Source of the DNA: Ruminococcus flavefaciens
GTDB lineage: Bacteria; Bacillota; Clostridia; Oscillospirales; Ruminococcaceae
Direction of reading: 5' to 3'
DNA length: 64,000 nt
Assembly: GCF_900108555.1 (NCBI RefSeq)
Contig: NZ_FNWV01000006.1
Span: 1 to 64,000, forward strand
In this document: positions 1-7,377 of the stretch, in pieces
How the letters are laid out: the number at the start of each line of letters is the position of its first letter
How positions within the stretch are numbered: position 1 is the first letter of the stretch
Notes under the pieces: generated by a model
What the model saw: the letters and a program-made list of their open reading frames with translations, nothing else
Databases searched by the model: none
What the model was told of the DNA's origin: nothing
Position numbers and translations under genes: made by a program

Positions 1-1
1 T

Positions 2-667
2 CTTGATAATGCTGCTCCACATGTTGGAAAAGAATGCGTTCTGAAGCTCGATATATCTCATTTCTTTGATAGTATTGACGATGATAAAGTATTATTTGTA
101 ATGAAAAGACTTGGGGTGTCAATTACTGCAACAGTATTGTTTACGCACCTATGTACATATAAAGAGAAGCTACCACAGGGTGCTCCTACTTCTCCATATA
201 TTGCAAATCTTGTAATGAAGCAGTTTGACGAAAAGTTAGGACATTGGTGCAGTGAGTATAATATAACCTATACACGCTATTGTGACGATATGACATTCTC
301 AGGCGATAAGGCTGATATACGCAGTGCAAATGTTATTAGTAAAGTCAGGCGTATGCTTTATCGTATGGGATTTACGATCAATGATAAGAAAACCGTATTT
401 ATCAGTTCATCGCAGCAGCAGAGAGTTACGGGCATAGTTGTCAATGAAAAGCCAACGCTGTCCCGAAGTCAGAAACGAACTCTGCGTCAGGAAGTCTACT
501 ACTGTCAGAAGTACGGAGCAGCTGAGAGTATCAACCGCAAAGGGCTTGATATATCTCCCGACAAATATCTGCACTCGCTCCTCGGACGTATAGCGTTTGC
601 ACTGCAGGTTGAGCCAGATAACTCCGAGATGAGAGAATACTTTGAAACTGTTAAAAACTTGATATGA
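2..667 (+). CDS. Retron-type reverse transcriptase, C-terminal part (5' end outside window)
   Basis: The reading frame is open from base 2, so the window begins inside this gene and about 221 residues are visible. Reverse transcriptase motifs appear in order: LDISHFFDSI (first catalytic Asp, visible residues 16-25), QGAPTSP (about 59-65), the active-site box YCDD (93-96, a variant of YADD), and VTGIVVN (about 143-149). The VTG motif and the compact C-terminal thumb are typical of retron and related bacterial RTs; there is no group II intron maturase or HNH domain. Such enzymes make multicopy single-stranded DNA from a structured RNA encoded just upstream, and many serve in phage defence. That RNA, if present, lies left of the window. 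The gene ends in a hairpin terminator, and no effector gene shares its transcript here. The family call is firm; assignment to a retron rather than another RT clade is likely but unproven. Confidence 0.85.
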   Translation, partial: LDNAAPHVGKECVLKLDISHFFDSIDDDKVLFVMKRLGVSITATVLFTHLCTYKEKLPQGAPTSPYIANLVMKQFDEKLGHWCSEYNITYTRYCDDMTFSGDKADIRSANVISKVRRMLYRMGFTINDKKTVFISSSQQQRVTGIVVNEKPTLSRSQKRTLRQEVYYCQKYGAAESINRKGLDISPDKYLHSLLGRIAFALQVEPDNSEMREYFETVKNLI

Positions 668-674
668 AACCAAA

Positions 675-699
675 GCCGCCAGTAATGGCGGCTGTTTTA
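675..699 (+). terminator. Rho-independent terminator after the reverse transcriptase
   Basis: A 7-bp stem (GCCGCCA / TGGCGGC) with a GTAA loop is followed by TGTTTTATT, eight bases after the stop codon. It closes the RT transcript and separates it from the resolvase gene. Confidence 0.8.
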
Positions 700-721
700 T
701 TATGCGAAAACAAAATAAGGT

Positions 722-830
722 GTGTCAAAAAGTATAGGTTTTGATACACTCAAAAAACGGCTGAAAAAGCGTTCCAAAAAGTCCGATTCTTAGTTTTGGA
801 ATGTATCGAAACTGCGCAGGACTTTTTGGG
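722..830 (+). promoter_or_regulatory. Cluster of inverted repeats upstream of the serine resolvase
   Basis: Three overlapping palindromic arrangements are visible. GTGTCAAAA (722-730) faces TTTTGATACAC (739-749). TTCCAAAA (772-779) faces TTTTGGAA (794-801). TCCAAAAAGTCC (773-784) faces GGACTTTTTGGG (819-830) with one mismatch. Small serine recombinases bind such inverted half-sites as dimers, so this may be the resolution site (res-like) or an autoregulatory operator. The shared CAAAA/TTTTG half-site supports one protein recognising several positions. The function is inferred. Confidence 0.5.
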
Positions 831-846
831 ACAGTTAGGAGGGGAA

Positions 847-1449
847 ATGGACAACAGGATCTATGGGTACGCAAGAGTATCTTCTACAGGTCAGAACGAG
901 GACAGGCAGCTTGAAGCACTTATCAAATTCGGAGTACCTCAGCAGAACATTATAATTGATAAAGCCTCCGGCAAAGATACTGAGCGTGAAGGTTATCAGT
1001 ATCTCAAGCGTCAGATACTCCGTAAAGGAGACACGCTCGTCATAAAGGAACTGGATAGGCTCAGCCGTAACAAGTCCGACATTAAGCGCGAGCTGGAACA
1101 GCTCAAGGATATGGGTATCCGTGTGAAGATACTGGATATCCCTACTACACTTACTGACTTTCCTCCGGAGCAGGCGTGGGTACTCGAAATGATAAACGCT
1201 ATCCTCATAGAAGTACTCGGAGCTATAGCTGAGAATGAGCGTAACAAGATACGAGCACGTCAGCGTGAAGGTATCGAAGCTGCTAAAAAGAAAAACGTCC
1301 GCTTTGGACGTCCGCCAAATTCTCTGCCTGAGAACTGGCACGAGGTAATAGCGGAAGTCCGGTGCGGGAACAAAAAGCCTGTAGAAGCTATGCGTGAACT
1401 AGGAATCTCTAAGTCCTGCTATTATCGACTAGCTCATAATGTGAAATGA
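847..1449 (+). CDS. Small serine recombinase (resolvase/invertase family)
   Basis: This 200-residue protein matches the Tn3-resolvase/Hin invertase family. The N-terminal catalytic domain starts with YGYARVSS, placing the nucleophilic Ser at residue 12. It continues through KELDRLSRN (the conserved Asp-Arg-x-x-Arg region) and a helix E region with NERNKIRARQREG. The C-terminus (about 160-200) resembles a helix-turn-helix DNA-binding domain. An upstream in-frame ATG exists at 796, but the start at 847 has the strong AGGAGGGG site at 837-844, so 847 is preferred. Upstream inverted repeats may be its target. The enzyme would resolve or invert DNA between short sites, consistent with a mobile or plasmid-derived segment next to tRNA-Trp. 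It is intact and of normal family length. Confidence 0.9.
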   Translation: MDNRIYGYARVSSTGQNEDRQLEALIKFGVPQQNIIIDKASGKDTEREGYQYLKRQILRKGDTLVIKELDRLSRNKSDIKRELEQLKDMGIRVKILDIPTTLTDFPPEQAWVLEMINAILIEVLGAIAENERNKIRARQREGIEAAKKKNVRFGRPPNSLPENWHEVIAEVRCGNKKPVEAMRELGISKSCYYRLAHNVK

Positions 1450-1450
1450 A

Positions 1451-1483
1451 AAAAGCATCGGTTATTAAAACCGATGCTTTTTC
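1451..1483. terminator. Bidirectional hairpin terminator after the resolvase
   Basis: A 13-bp perfect stem (1451-1463 pairing with 1469-1481) with loop ATTAA is flanked by A- and T-runs. It can terminate the resolvase from the left and the convergent small gene from the right. Confidence 0.85.
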
Positions 1484-1503
1484 GTCCATCTGATTATGCT
1501 TAA

Positions 1504-1725
1504 TCAAAATTCCATGTCATATGGATTGGTGTAGCACATTGGATCCAGTGGGAAACAATCATAATACTCAGAAAGTTCTTTCTGAGCTTTATTCTTTTTC
1601 CTCATAGCTTTTTCATTGGCTTTTCTCGCCTGATAAGCCTTGTTGTTCGGATTGTGCTGATTAGCATAATCATTAAGCTGAGCTTGACTGTGCGTTTTAG
1701 ATGAAACCACTTTTTTCTTAGCCAT
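1504..1725 (-). CDS. Small basic hypothetical protein with NPNN/AYQA motif
   Basis: The 73-residue product is rich in Lys, Gln and Asn, with a short motif ANQHNPNNKAYQARKANEKA in the middle and a Tyr/Cys-containing tail. I recognise this as a type of small conserved protein seen in Firmicutes accessory DNA but know no function. A strong AGGAGAAAGGAG site lies just upstream, with a TTGAAA-17-TATGAT promoter and a structured leader further up. That supports a real, deliberately regulated gene rather than a chance frame. It is transcribed towards the resolvase and shares its terminator. There is no signal peptide or membrane segment. Confidence 0.7.
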   Translation of the reverse strand: MAKKKVVSSKTHSQAQLNDYANQHNPNNKAYQARKANEKAMRKKNKAQKELSEYYDCFPLDPMCYTNPYDMEF

Positions 1726-1784
1726 GAACTTTTTTCTCCTTTCTCCTTGATTCCATAACGCTATAGATGCACTACGAGGATGCG

Positions 1785-1869
1785 GGCGTACTATTTACGC
1801 CACCTTCTAAGCTGAACCGAGAAATAGAATTCTCGATAATCCCTGCATATGAATAGCTCTCAAGGGTGG
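1785..1869 (-). ncRNA. Candidate structured leader RNA of the 73-residue gene
   Basis: Read on the minus strand, three helices nest in order: an outer helix CCACCCTT/AAGGTGG (1862-1869 with 1800-1806), a middle AGCT/AGCT (1855-1858 with 1810-1813) and an inner CGAGAA/TTCTCG (1830-1835 with 1818-1823). A further perfect hairpin GGCGTA/TACGCC (1785-1790 with 1796-1801) shares two bases with the outer helix, so the two may compete. The element lies between a good promoter and the ribosome binding site of the small gene. It matches no riboswitch class that I can recognise. It could be a regulatory leader or a protein-binding RNA. Confidence 0.45.
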
Positions 1870-1906
1870 AGAATAATTTTTATATCAAATAAAAATTATC
1901 ATATAT

Positions 1907-1935
1907 ATCATAACACCATTTAAAAACTTTTTCAA
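1907..1935 (-). promoter_or_regulatory. Sigma-A-like promoter for the small gene and its leader
   Basis: On the minus strand TTGAAA (1930-1935), a 17-bp spacer, and TATGAT (1907-1912). Confidence 0.6.
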
Positions 1936-2017
1936 CAATCAAAATATACAATAATTACCTATTATTTTATATATAATGCTATTTGCTATAATATTGATGA
2001 TACCAAATGTGTTATTA

Positions 2018-2044
2018 TAAAAAACTAGCTCCCGTATGGGAGCT
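2018..2044 (-). terminator. Hairpin terminator in the gap between the small gene and tRNA-Trp
   Basis: A perfect 7-bp stem AGCTCCC/GGGAGCT (2027-2033, 2038-2044) with a GTAT loop is followed on the minus strand by AGTTTTTTA. The rest of 1936-2224 is AT-rich and I see no gene in it. This terminator may end a lost gene of the accessory segment. Confidence 0.65.
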
Positions 2045-2230
2045 GGCTTATTTGATATGATACCTTTCTGCACATTATCTGGTTTTTTTACGTGTGAAAT
2101 TTGCTTCACGGCGTGAAACAAATAATGATTTTTGTGAGTTTTTTTGTGAAGCAAACGCGCATTTACATGAGTAAATATGCAGTTCCAACCGCCTATAAAA
2201 CGCTTAGAACCGTGGTTTATAGGCAAGAGA

Positions 2231-2270
2231 AAAGCCTGTATTTCGGTGCTTTTCTCGAAATACAGGCTTT
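2231..2270 (-). terminator. Terminator downstream of tRNA-Trp
   Basis: A 15-bp perfect stem (2256-2270 pairing with 2231-2245) ends in TTT followed by TCTCTTGCC on the minus strand, directly downstream of the tRNA. Confidence 0.8.
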
Positions 2271-2277
2271 AATGTTC

Positions 2278-2353
2278 TGGCAGGGGCAGAAGGACTTGAA
2301 CCCTCGGCACGCGGTTTTGGAGACCGCTGCTCTACCAACTGAGCTATACCCCT
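2278..2353 (-). tRNA. tRNA-Trp (anticodon CCA)
   Basis: On the minus strand the gene folds into a complete cloverleaf: acceptor AGGGGTA/TGCCCCT, D-arm with AGTTGGTA, anticodon stem GCGGT/ACCGC with loop CTCCAAA (anticodon CCA), T-arm GAGGG/CCTTC with TTCAAGT, discriminator G and an encoded CCA. All stems pair. It marks the boundary between accessory DNA on the left and the CotH locus on the right. tRNA 3' ends are common integration targets, but I did not see a duplicated tRNA end here. Confidence 0.97.
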
Positions 2354-2479
2354 ATTGTTTTTGCTGCTCATCAACTGCAACATGATAATTATATCAGAAA
2401 ATGAATAAAATGTCAACAGTTTTATAAAAAATTTATTTTTTAACTTTATGTTGATGATATTTCATATAAATAATGATAA

Positions 2480-2506
2480 TTCACCCCCTCGAATTGAGGG
2501 GGTGAA
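2480..2506 (-). terminator. Terminator of the cotH-like gene
   Basis: A perfect 11-bp GC-rich stem TTCACCCCCTC/GAGGGGGTGAA with a 5-base loop lies 11 bases past the stop codon. Confidence 0.85.
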
Positions 2507-2517
2507 CTGTTGTATCA

Positions 2518-5500
2518 TTAGAATTTTAATGCTGAACGGATGATCTGGAAACGAGCGATGAGGAAGTCAATAACTGAAGTGTTGTTATTGAACATTCCGC
2601 CGCCGCCTCCGCCGAAGCCGCCAAAGCCGCCGAAGCCGCCTCCACCGAAGCCGCCTCCACCGAAGCCGCCGCCGCCGAAGCCGCCGAAGCCGCCTTCAAA
2701 TGCCCAGCTTTCTTCTGTGGTTATAGTATCTTCGGGTTCATCAGAGTTGAACTGGAAGCCCCAGTTGCCTTGCTGGCCCCACTGCTGGTTGTTGCCCTGC
2801 TGACCTTGCTGGCCCCACTGCTGGTTGTTACCCTGCTGACCTTGCTGGCCCCACTGCTGGTTGTTACCCTGCTGACCTTGCTGACCCCACTGCTGGTTAT
2901 TGCCCTGCTGGCTGCCGCTTGTCTGGAGACCATTAGCACTCTTTGTTGTATTTGCGTTGAACTGATCAACTGTGAATGCTGAAAGCGGATCTGCCTGAAT
3001 GTGAGGACGGATCATGTCAGCGATATTGCTAACAAATGACTCTGGGTCGCTGTAGTAGTTAAGAATATCCTTTACATAGCCGACATACATATCGTAGTAT
3101 TCAGGTATCTGGAGAAGTCTTGCGAAAGGTCTGTACTCGAGAGTAGCCTGATAGAGGCTTGTAGTGATATCAGAGTTTACAGCATCAGTACCGCCCATAA
3201 AGTTACCTAAGCAGAGGTTGTAGTCCCAGCCTACGAAGTAATGCTTGCCGCCTGTATAGATAAGGTAGTAGTTATGTGCCAGTGAGCCGTTATAGCTGTC
3301 GTAGTTACACATTACAGCGTTAACTGCAAAGCCCTTGAGGAAGCTTGGAACGTCCATGATATCCTCAATGAACTTATAGTTTGAAGAAGTCATCTTGTTG
3401 ATAGCTGTCTTGAGCTCTTCAAGGTGTGTGAGCTGCTCGTCGTTACCGAATTTAAGGTCGAGGTTGCTTACAGGCATATTCTGTGTGAAGGTGCTGTAGC
3501 TGTCACCTCCGCCCATTCCACCCCACATACCGCCGCCGCCGGCCTGGTTGCTTCTTTCGGTAGCCTTGTAGAGGTTGGAATCGTCATCTATAGCATAACG
3601 CTCTGCGAGAGTTGTACCCGGCTGCTCAGCGATCATGTAGAAGCTGTAGAGCTTGCCGTTGAGGTACATATCGGAGTATCCTGCCTTAGGAGCAACGCCG
3701 TCTATCTCATACATAGCATCGTAGCAGATGATATCTCTCATGCATGAAGGATCTGAATAGAAGTTGTTTACGCAGAACTCTGTGAGTCCGTGGTAGTTGT
3801 TGAACTTCTCATACTTATCAAGCTTGAAGCGGAAGCTGTACTTGCCGTTCTGTACCATCATTCTTGAGCTGTTGCCCTTTGTTCTGATACCAACGTTCTT
3901 GATCTCCTCGCCGTCGATGATAACATCACAAGGAGCCCATTCTTCCTGCTGAGCGACCTTCATGAAGTTGTTCCAGTCATTCTCTGACATCTTGACTTCG
4001 ACCTTATGAACTGATGACTGATCGAAGAGCTCGCCGTAGAGCTGTTCAGCATCGTCCATATCGTTGTTTACGTCCTTGAATGAAGCAGGCTTGCCTGCCT
4101 TGAAAGTATTGCCTGCGCTGTACTTCTGCTTGATACCGCCTGCAAATAACTTGTAGCTTGCGCCGTCTGCAAGATCAGGTGAAGAAACAAGAGCAAACTT
4201 ATACTTCTTGAGAGTATTTACTTCAAGAATGATCTTGTTTGAAGAATCAGTAATAGCTATAGGATTGTTCTTTGACCATTCCTTTGCAAAGTCGAAGAGC
4301 ATAGCTGACTGAGCTGTGGAAGTAAGGTTCTCTATCTGGCAGTCTGTAGCAGTAGCAACGATAGTACCGCCTGTAAGGCTGATATTACCTGTGCTTGTAA
4401 GGCTCTTGTCGCCGTTTGCACTGATATCGCCGCCTGAGATATTGATATCTGTTTCAGCCTGGATAGCATCACTGCCGCTCTTTATGCTGATCTTACCGCC
4501 TTCGATATCAACGTTGCCCTTTGAGGACTTGATACCGTCACCTTCAGCCTTGATGCTAACAGTACCGTTCTTGATAACAACTGACTTCTTACCCTTGATA
4601 GCGTCGTTTCCGTCAGTTTTGTTGAGAGTGTCAATATTGAGCACACCGCCTGTGATCTTGATATCGTTGTTACATACGATAGCAGGCTGAACGTTGGCAG
4701 TTATAGTGAGAATACCTGTGCCCTCATCGCCGCCCTTGATAGTGAGATCGTCCTTAGCTTCGATAACAGCACTTTCAAGGAAGTCACCTGTATAAGCAGC
4801 CTCTGTATCAGAGATAGTATTCTCTGTTCCGTCTGCGATAGTGATAGAAGTCTTGTCTGCATTCTTTATAAGAATAGCAGGAGCGCTCTTGCCTGTGATC
4901 TTGACACCGTTGAGCACGAGTTTTACGGTATCGGGATCAGCCTTGTCATCAGGAACTTCAACGTAGATCTGACCGTCACTGAGAGTACCGTCGATAGTGT
5001 AAGTACCTGAATGTGAGATAGTTACCTTTGATCCGCTTGCTGTTGCATATTTACCGTCAACAGTTATTGAGCTGCCGTTGAGGTGGATCTTTGTGTTTAC
5101 ATCTTCCTTAGGAACTGTAACTACTGCTTCTGTAGTAGTTGTTGCAGTAGTTGTGGTAACAACAGCAGTAGTAGTGCTTGTCTGACCGCCGTTGTCCTTG
5201 TAAGACTCGGGAAGTGAAGTAATAGCATTGAGCAGGTAACGCTGTATTGAAAGAGCGTCGCTTGAAGTAAGACCCGAACCTCTTTCAAATACATCGGCTC
5301 TGTCTGCGCCTTCCTGAGTGATATGACCTTCTGCTGTTCCTGTTACTCCGTATTTGCTTGGATTTGCAAGAGACTGCATTATAAGAACTGCGTCTGACAT
5401 ATCTACGGTTCCGTCGCCGTTTGCGTCACCATAAACGATATCTGCTGCTGATGCTGTGGTTACTGCCACAGCCGCTGAGCTAAGTATACAAGCAGACACT

Positions 5501-5529
5501 AAGCCTGCAAGCATGGCTTTCTTTTTCAT
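2518..5529 (-). CDS. Secreted dockerin / Cthe_2159-like / CotH-family surface protein
   Basis: This 1003-residue protein has a signal peptide (about 1-30, ending ASAADIVYG) and then a dockerin-like module. The first calcium repeat is GDANGDGTVDMSDAVLIMQ; the second half is less canonical (SSDALSIQRYLL). A Thr-rich linker is followed by a beta-helical carbohydrate-binding region resembling Cthe_2159 (about 145-420) and a CotH kinase-like domain (about 490-850) with KGNSSR and GWDYNLCLGNF. The C-terminus is low complexity: four 12-residue Gln/Trp repeats and then a Gly/Phe-rich stretch. Dockerins bind cohesins on scaffoldins, so the protein probably joins a cellulosome-like or wall-bound complex. 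CotH homologues phosphorylate proteins or have structural roles. The start at 5529 is chosen over an ATG three codons upstream because AGGAGG would touch that earlier codon. Three TTTAAG repeats upstream suggest response-regulator control. Confidence 0.85.
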   Translation of the reverse strand: MKKKAMLAGLVSACILSSAAVAVTTASAADIVYGDANGDGTVDMSDAVLIMQSLANPSKYGVTGTAEGHITQEGADRADVFERGSGLTSSDALSIQRYLLNAITSLPESYKDNGGQTSTTTAVVTTTTATTTTEAVVTVPKEDVNTKIHLNGSSITVDGKYATASGSKVTISHSGTYTIDGTLSDGQIYVEVPDDKADPDTVKLVLNGVKITGKSAPAILIKNADKTSITIADGTENTISDTEAAYTGDFLESAVIEAKDDLTIKGGDEGTGILTITANVQPAIVCNNDIKITGGVLNIDTLNKTDGNDAIKGKKSVVIKNGTVSIKAEGDGIKSSKGNVDIEGGKISIKSGSDAIQAETDINISGGDISANGDKSLTSTGNISLTGGTIVATATDCQIENLTSTAQSAMLFDFAKEWSKNNPIAITDSSNKIILEVNTLKKYKFALVSSPDLADGASYKLFAGGIKQKYSAGNTFKAGKPASFKDVNNDMDDAEQLYGELFDQSSVHKVEVKMSENDWNNFMKVAQQEEWAPCDVIIDGEEIKNVGIRTKGNSSRMMVQNGKYSFRFKLDKYEKFNNYHGLTEFCVNNFYSDPSCMRDIICYDAMYEIDGVAPKAGYSDMYLNGKLYSFYMIAEQPGTTLAERYAIDDDSNLYKATERSNQAGGGGMWGGMGGGDSYSTFTQNMPVSNLDLKFGNDEQLTHLEELKTAINKMTSSNYKFIEDIMDVPSFLKGFAVNAVMCNYDSYNGSLAHNYYLIYTGGKHYFVGWDYNLCLGNFMGGTDAVNSDITTSLYQATLEYRPFARLLQIPEYYDMYVGYVKDILNYYSDPESFVSNIADMIRPHIQADPLSAFTVDQFNANTTKSANGLQTSGSQQGNNQQWGQQGQQGNNQQWGQQGQQGNNQQWGQQGQQGNNQQWGQQGNWGFQFNSDEPEDTITTEESWAFEGGFGGFGGGGFGGGGFGGGGFGGFGGFGGGGGGMFNNNTSVIDFLIARFQIIRSALKF
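2770..2913 (-). repeat. Four tandem 36-bp repeats encoding a Gln/Trp-rich 12-mer
   Basis: Four nearly identical 36-bp units encode GNNQQWGQQGQQ-type repeats in the CotH-like protein. They adjoin a GGC/GGT-rich stretch (about 2590-2700) encoding Gly-Phe repeats. Unit number may vary between strains by slippage. Confidence 0.9.
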
Positions 5530-5600
5530 TAGTATCATCCTCCTAAATATCCTTTTTCGAGAGATATTATTAATAGATGATTACATAATAATGAATATAT

Positions 5601-5628
5601 CTTAAAATAATCTTAAACCAACCTTAAA
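5601..5628 (-). promoter_or_regulatory. Three TTTAAG direct repeats at 11-bp period upstream of the cotH-like gene
   Basis: TTTAAG occurs on the minus strand at 5623-5628, 5612-5617 and 5601-5606, exactly 11 bp apart, about 72-100 bp upstream of the start codon. Phased hexamers with this period are typical operators for OmpR/PhoB-family response regulators. The bound regulator is unknown. The remainder of 5530-5787 shows no gene. Confidence 0.5.
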
Positions 5629-5789
5629 AAACAGCACTTTTGCCGTAAAATATGAAAAATAATTATTTTTTGACTTATTTTGTTTATATCAATTAATAAA
5701 ATGTTTTTCGGGATAAATGAATGTTGGCAGAACCTTGTACTTAAATAATATTACTTTGATCCTTTAATGTCATTATAAAGTCAAAAATA

Positions 5790-5814
5790 AAGCTCCGTAA
5801 TAAACGGAGCTTTT
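5790..5814 (-). terminator. Terminator of the flippase gene
   Basis: Stem AAGCTCCG/CGGAGCTT with a 7-base loop, followed on the minus strand by TATTTTTGAC. Confidence 0.8.
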
Positions 5815-5819
5815 ACCTA

Positions 5820-7247
5820 TTATTTTTTCATAAGCTTATTTACTGTTGTAAGCATCGGGCGATAATTTAGAGCGGTCATACAAGCGGTGAGGAGAAGCTC
5901 CCAGAATATGCAGCCCTTGAAGCTGAATATCACAGGCATACACATAAGCAGCAGAATGACTGTATTAAGTATCGTCCTGATGACTGAAAAGTTAAAAGGC
6001 ACATAATACCTTGCGTCTATCATTCTTATACAGTAGCACAGCAGATAGCTGAGGAATGTTGCCAATGCCGCACCCTGGATACCCCACGAGGGGATAAGTC
6101 CGAGGTTAAGTATAATATTCACGATAACAACAGCTATTATGGAATAGAAAGCGTTTTTAGTGTGTTTAGTAGCCGTGTAGATACCTGCAAGGAAAAGATT
6201 GAGGCAGGTAAAAGCGGCAGCTTCGATCAGCAGGGGAGTGAAAAGAAAAGCTTTTTTGTATTCGGGAAAGGTAGTATAGTTTATGAGAAGAGCGGATACG
6301 GGCTTTATAAAGAGTATTAATGCTGCCGAACCGATGAAAAGCAGGGATTCGTATGCTGAATATACCTTTGAATAGAAGTTGTTGCGGTCAGCGGAGTCGT
6401 TTTCGGTTATAGCGGACATATTCCACGCCTGAAAGAAAATAGTGGAAAGCATGGTGACGATATTGGGTATCTTCGTAGCTGCGGAGTATATTCCTGCTGC
6501 GTCCTTGCCGAGAAATACGGTATCACTGTGCATATTTCCGATGAATATCTGATCTGAGAAGCCTGTGAATGTCCACATTACTGTTGTAGGTATAAGAGGC
6601 AGAGTGAAGCGGAGCATACTTTTTCCAAGTTCCTTGCTGAAACAGCTGATATCAGCATATTTATGCAGACCTGCGGCTATAAAAAGGAAAACAGTGGAGC
6701 ATATATCCGAGAATATTATCGATATTACAAATCCTTTGACTCCCATTCCAAGCTTTGAGATGAATAATATGTTGAATATGAAAAGTAGTATGGTAACAAA
6801 TATACCGTCGGCTGAAAAAAGCGTGACCATTCCTCTTGCTCTTACGAACTGTGAGCACAGTCCTCTCAGAGCGGAGGCGAATACCAGAAAATAAAGCAGG
6901 ATTGAATATCCTGTTATGGGCCGCAGTATAGGTATAAAATGCAGAAGCGGCACGATGGGGATCATTACGGCGAGTCCGCACAGCATTATAAGTCCTGCTG
7001 TGGTAAAGACCTGTTTTTTATTGTACTGCTTGTCGAGACCGTATCGCACTATAGCTTCACTAAGGGAAAATGTGAAAACGGGAAGCAGGAAAACTACAAG
7101 TATCTCAAGAAGTGATTTCGTATACAGGTCGGACGGACTGATATGCTTTGTATAAAGGTTATTGAGCAAAAGCGAGAATATTTTTGCACCAAAGCTGCCC
7201 ACAGCGAATATTACAGTATTCATGGCGAGCTTTTTGTATTTATTCAT
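5820..7247 (-). CDS. Polysaccharide flippase (Wzx/MATE-like, MVF superfamily)
   Basis: The 475-residue integral membrane protein has about twelve or more hydrophobic segments across its length and begins with the pattern typical of oligosaccharide flippases (FAVGSFGAKIFSLLLN, residues 15-30). Proteins of this family move lipid-linked oligosaccharides across the cytoplasmic membrane for capsule, teichoic acid or exopolysaccharide assembly. The start has a GGAGGG site 6 bases upstream and a TTGATT-17-TAGAAT promoter. It is transcribed alone, with its own terminator. Its placement between a surface CotH protein and a c-di-GMP phosphodiesterase fits a role in a cell-surface polymer, but no glycosyltransferases are adjacent to name the substrate. 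Confidence 0.8.
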   Translation of the reverse strand: MNKYKKLAMNTVIFAVGSFGAKIFSLLLNNLYTKHISPSDLYTKSLLEILVVFLLPVFTFSLSEAIVRYGLDKQYNKKQVFTTAGLIMLCGLAVMIPIVPLLHFIPILRPITGYSILLYFLVFASALRGLCSQFVRARGMVTLFSADGIFVTILLFIFNILFISKLGMGVKGFVISIIFSDICSTVFLFIAAGLHKYADISCFSKELGKSMLRFTLPLIPTTVMWTFTGFSDQIFIGNMHSDTVFLGKDAAGIYSAATKIPNIVTMLSTIFFQAWNMSAITENDSADRNNFYSKVYSAYESLLFIGSAALILFIKPVSALLINYTTFPEYKKAFLFTPLLIEAAAFTCLNLFLAGIYTATKHTKNAFYSIIAVVIVNIILNLGLIPSWGIQGAALATFLSYLLCYCIRMIDARYYVPFNFSVIRTILNTVILLLMCMPVIFSFKGCIFWELLLTACMTALNYRPMLTTVNKLMKK

Positions 7248-7276
7248 TTGTATCCCTCCGAGAATTCAATATTACT

Positions 7277-7305
7277 ATTCTACCACTTATCAAGCAATAA
7301 ATCAA
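7277..7305 (-). promoter_or_regulatory. Promoter of the flippase gene
   Basis: Minus strand TTGATT (7300-7305), 17-bp spacer, TAGAAT (7277-7282). Confidence 0.55.
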
Positions 7306-7333
7306 TGCTTTTATAAGAAAAAAGGGATAAAAA

Positions 7334-7374
7334 CAGCCATAGTATACTGAATTCGAGTCATTATACTATGGCTG
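7334..7374 (-). terminator. Terminator of the EAL gene
   Basis: Perfect 13-bp stem (7362-7374 with 7334-7346), followed on the minus strand by TTTTTATCC. Confidence 0.85.
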
Positions 7375-7377
7375 GAT

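Noticed and set aside
835..1341. 168-codon minus-strand frame opposite the resolvase
   Set aside because: It is the antisense shadow of an intact resolvase gene with no ribosome binding site and no recognisable domain.
2101..2385. 94-codon frame spanning the tRNA-Trp region
   Set aside because: It runs across the complement of tRNA-Trp and its terminator, so it is not coding.
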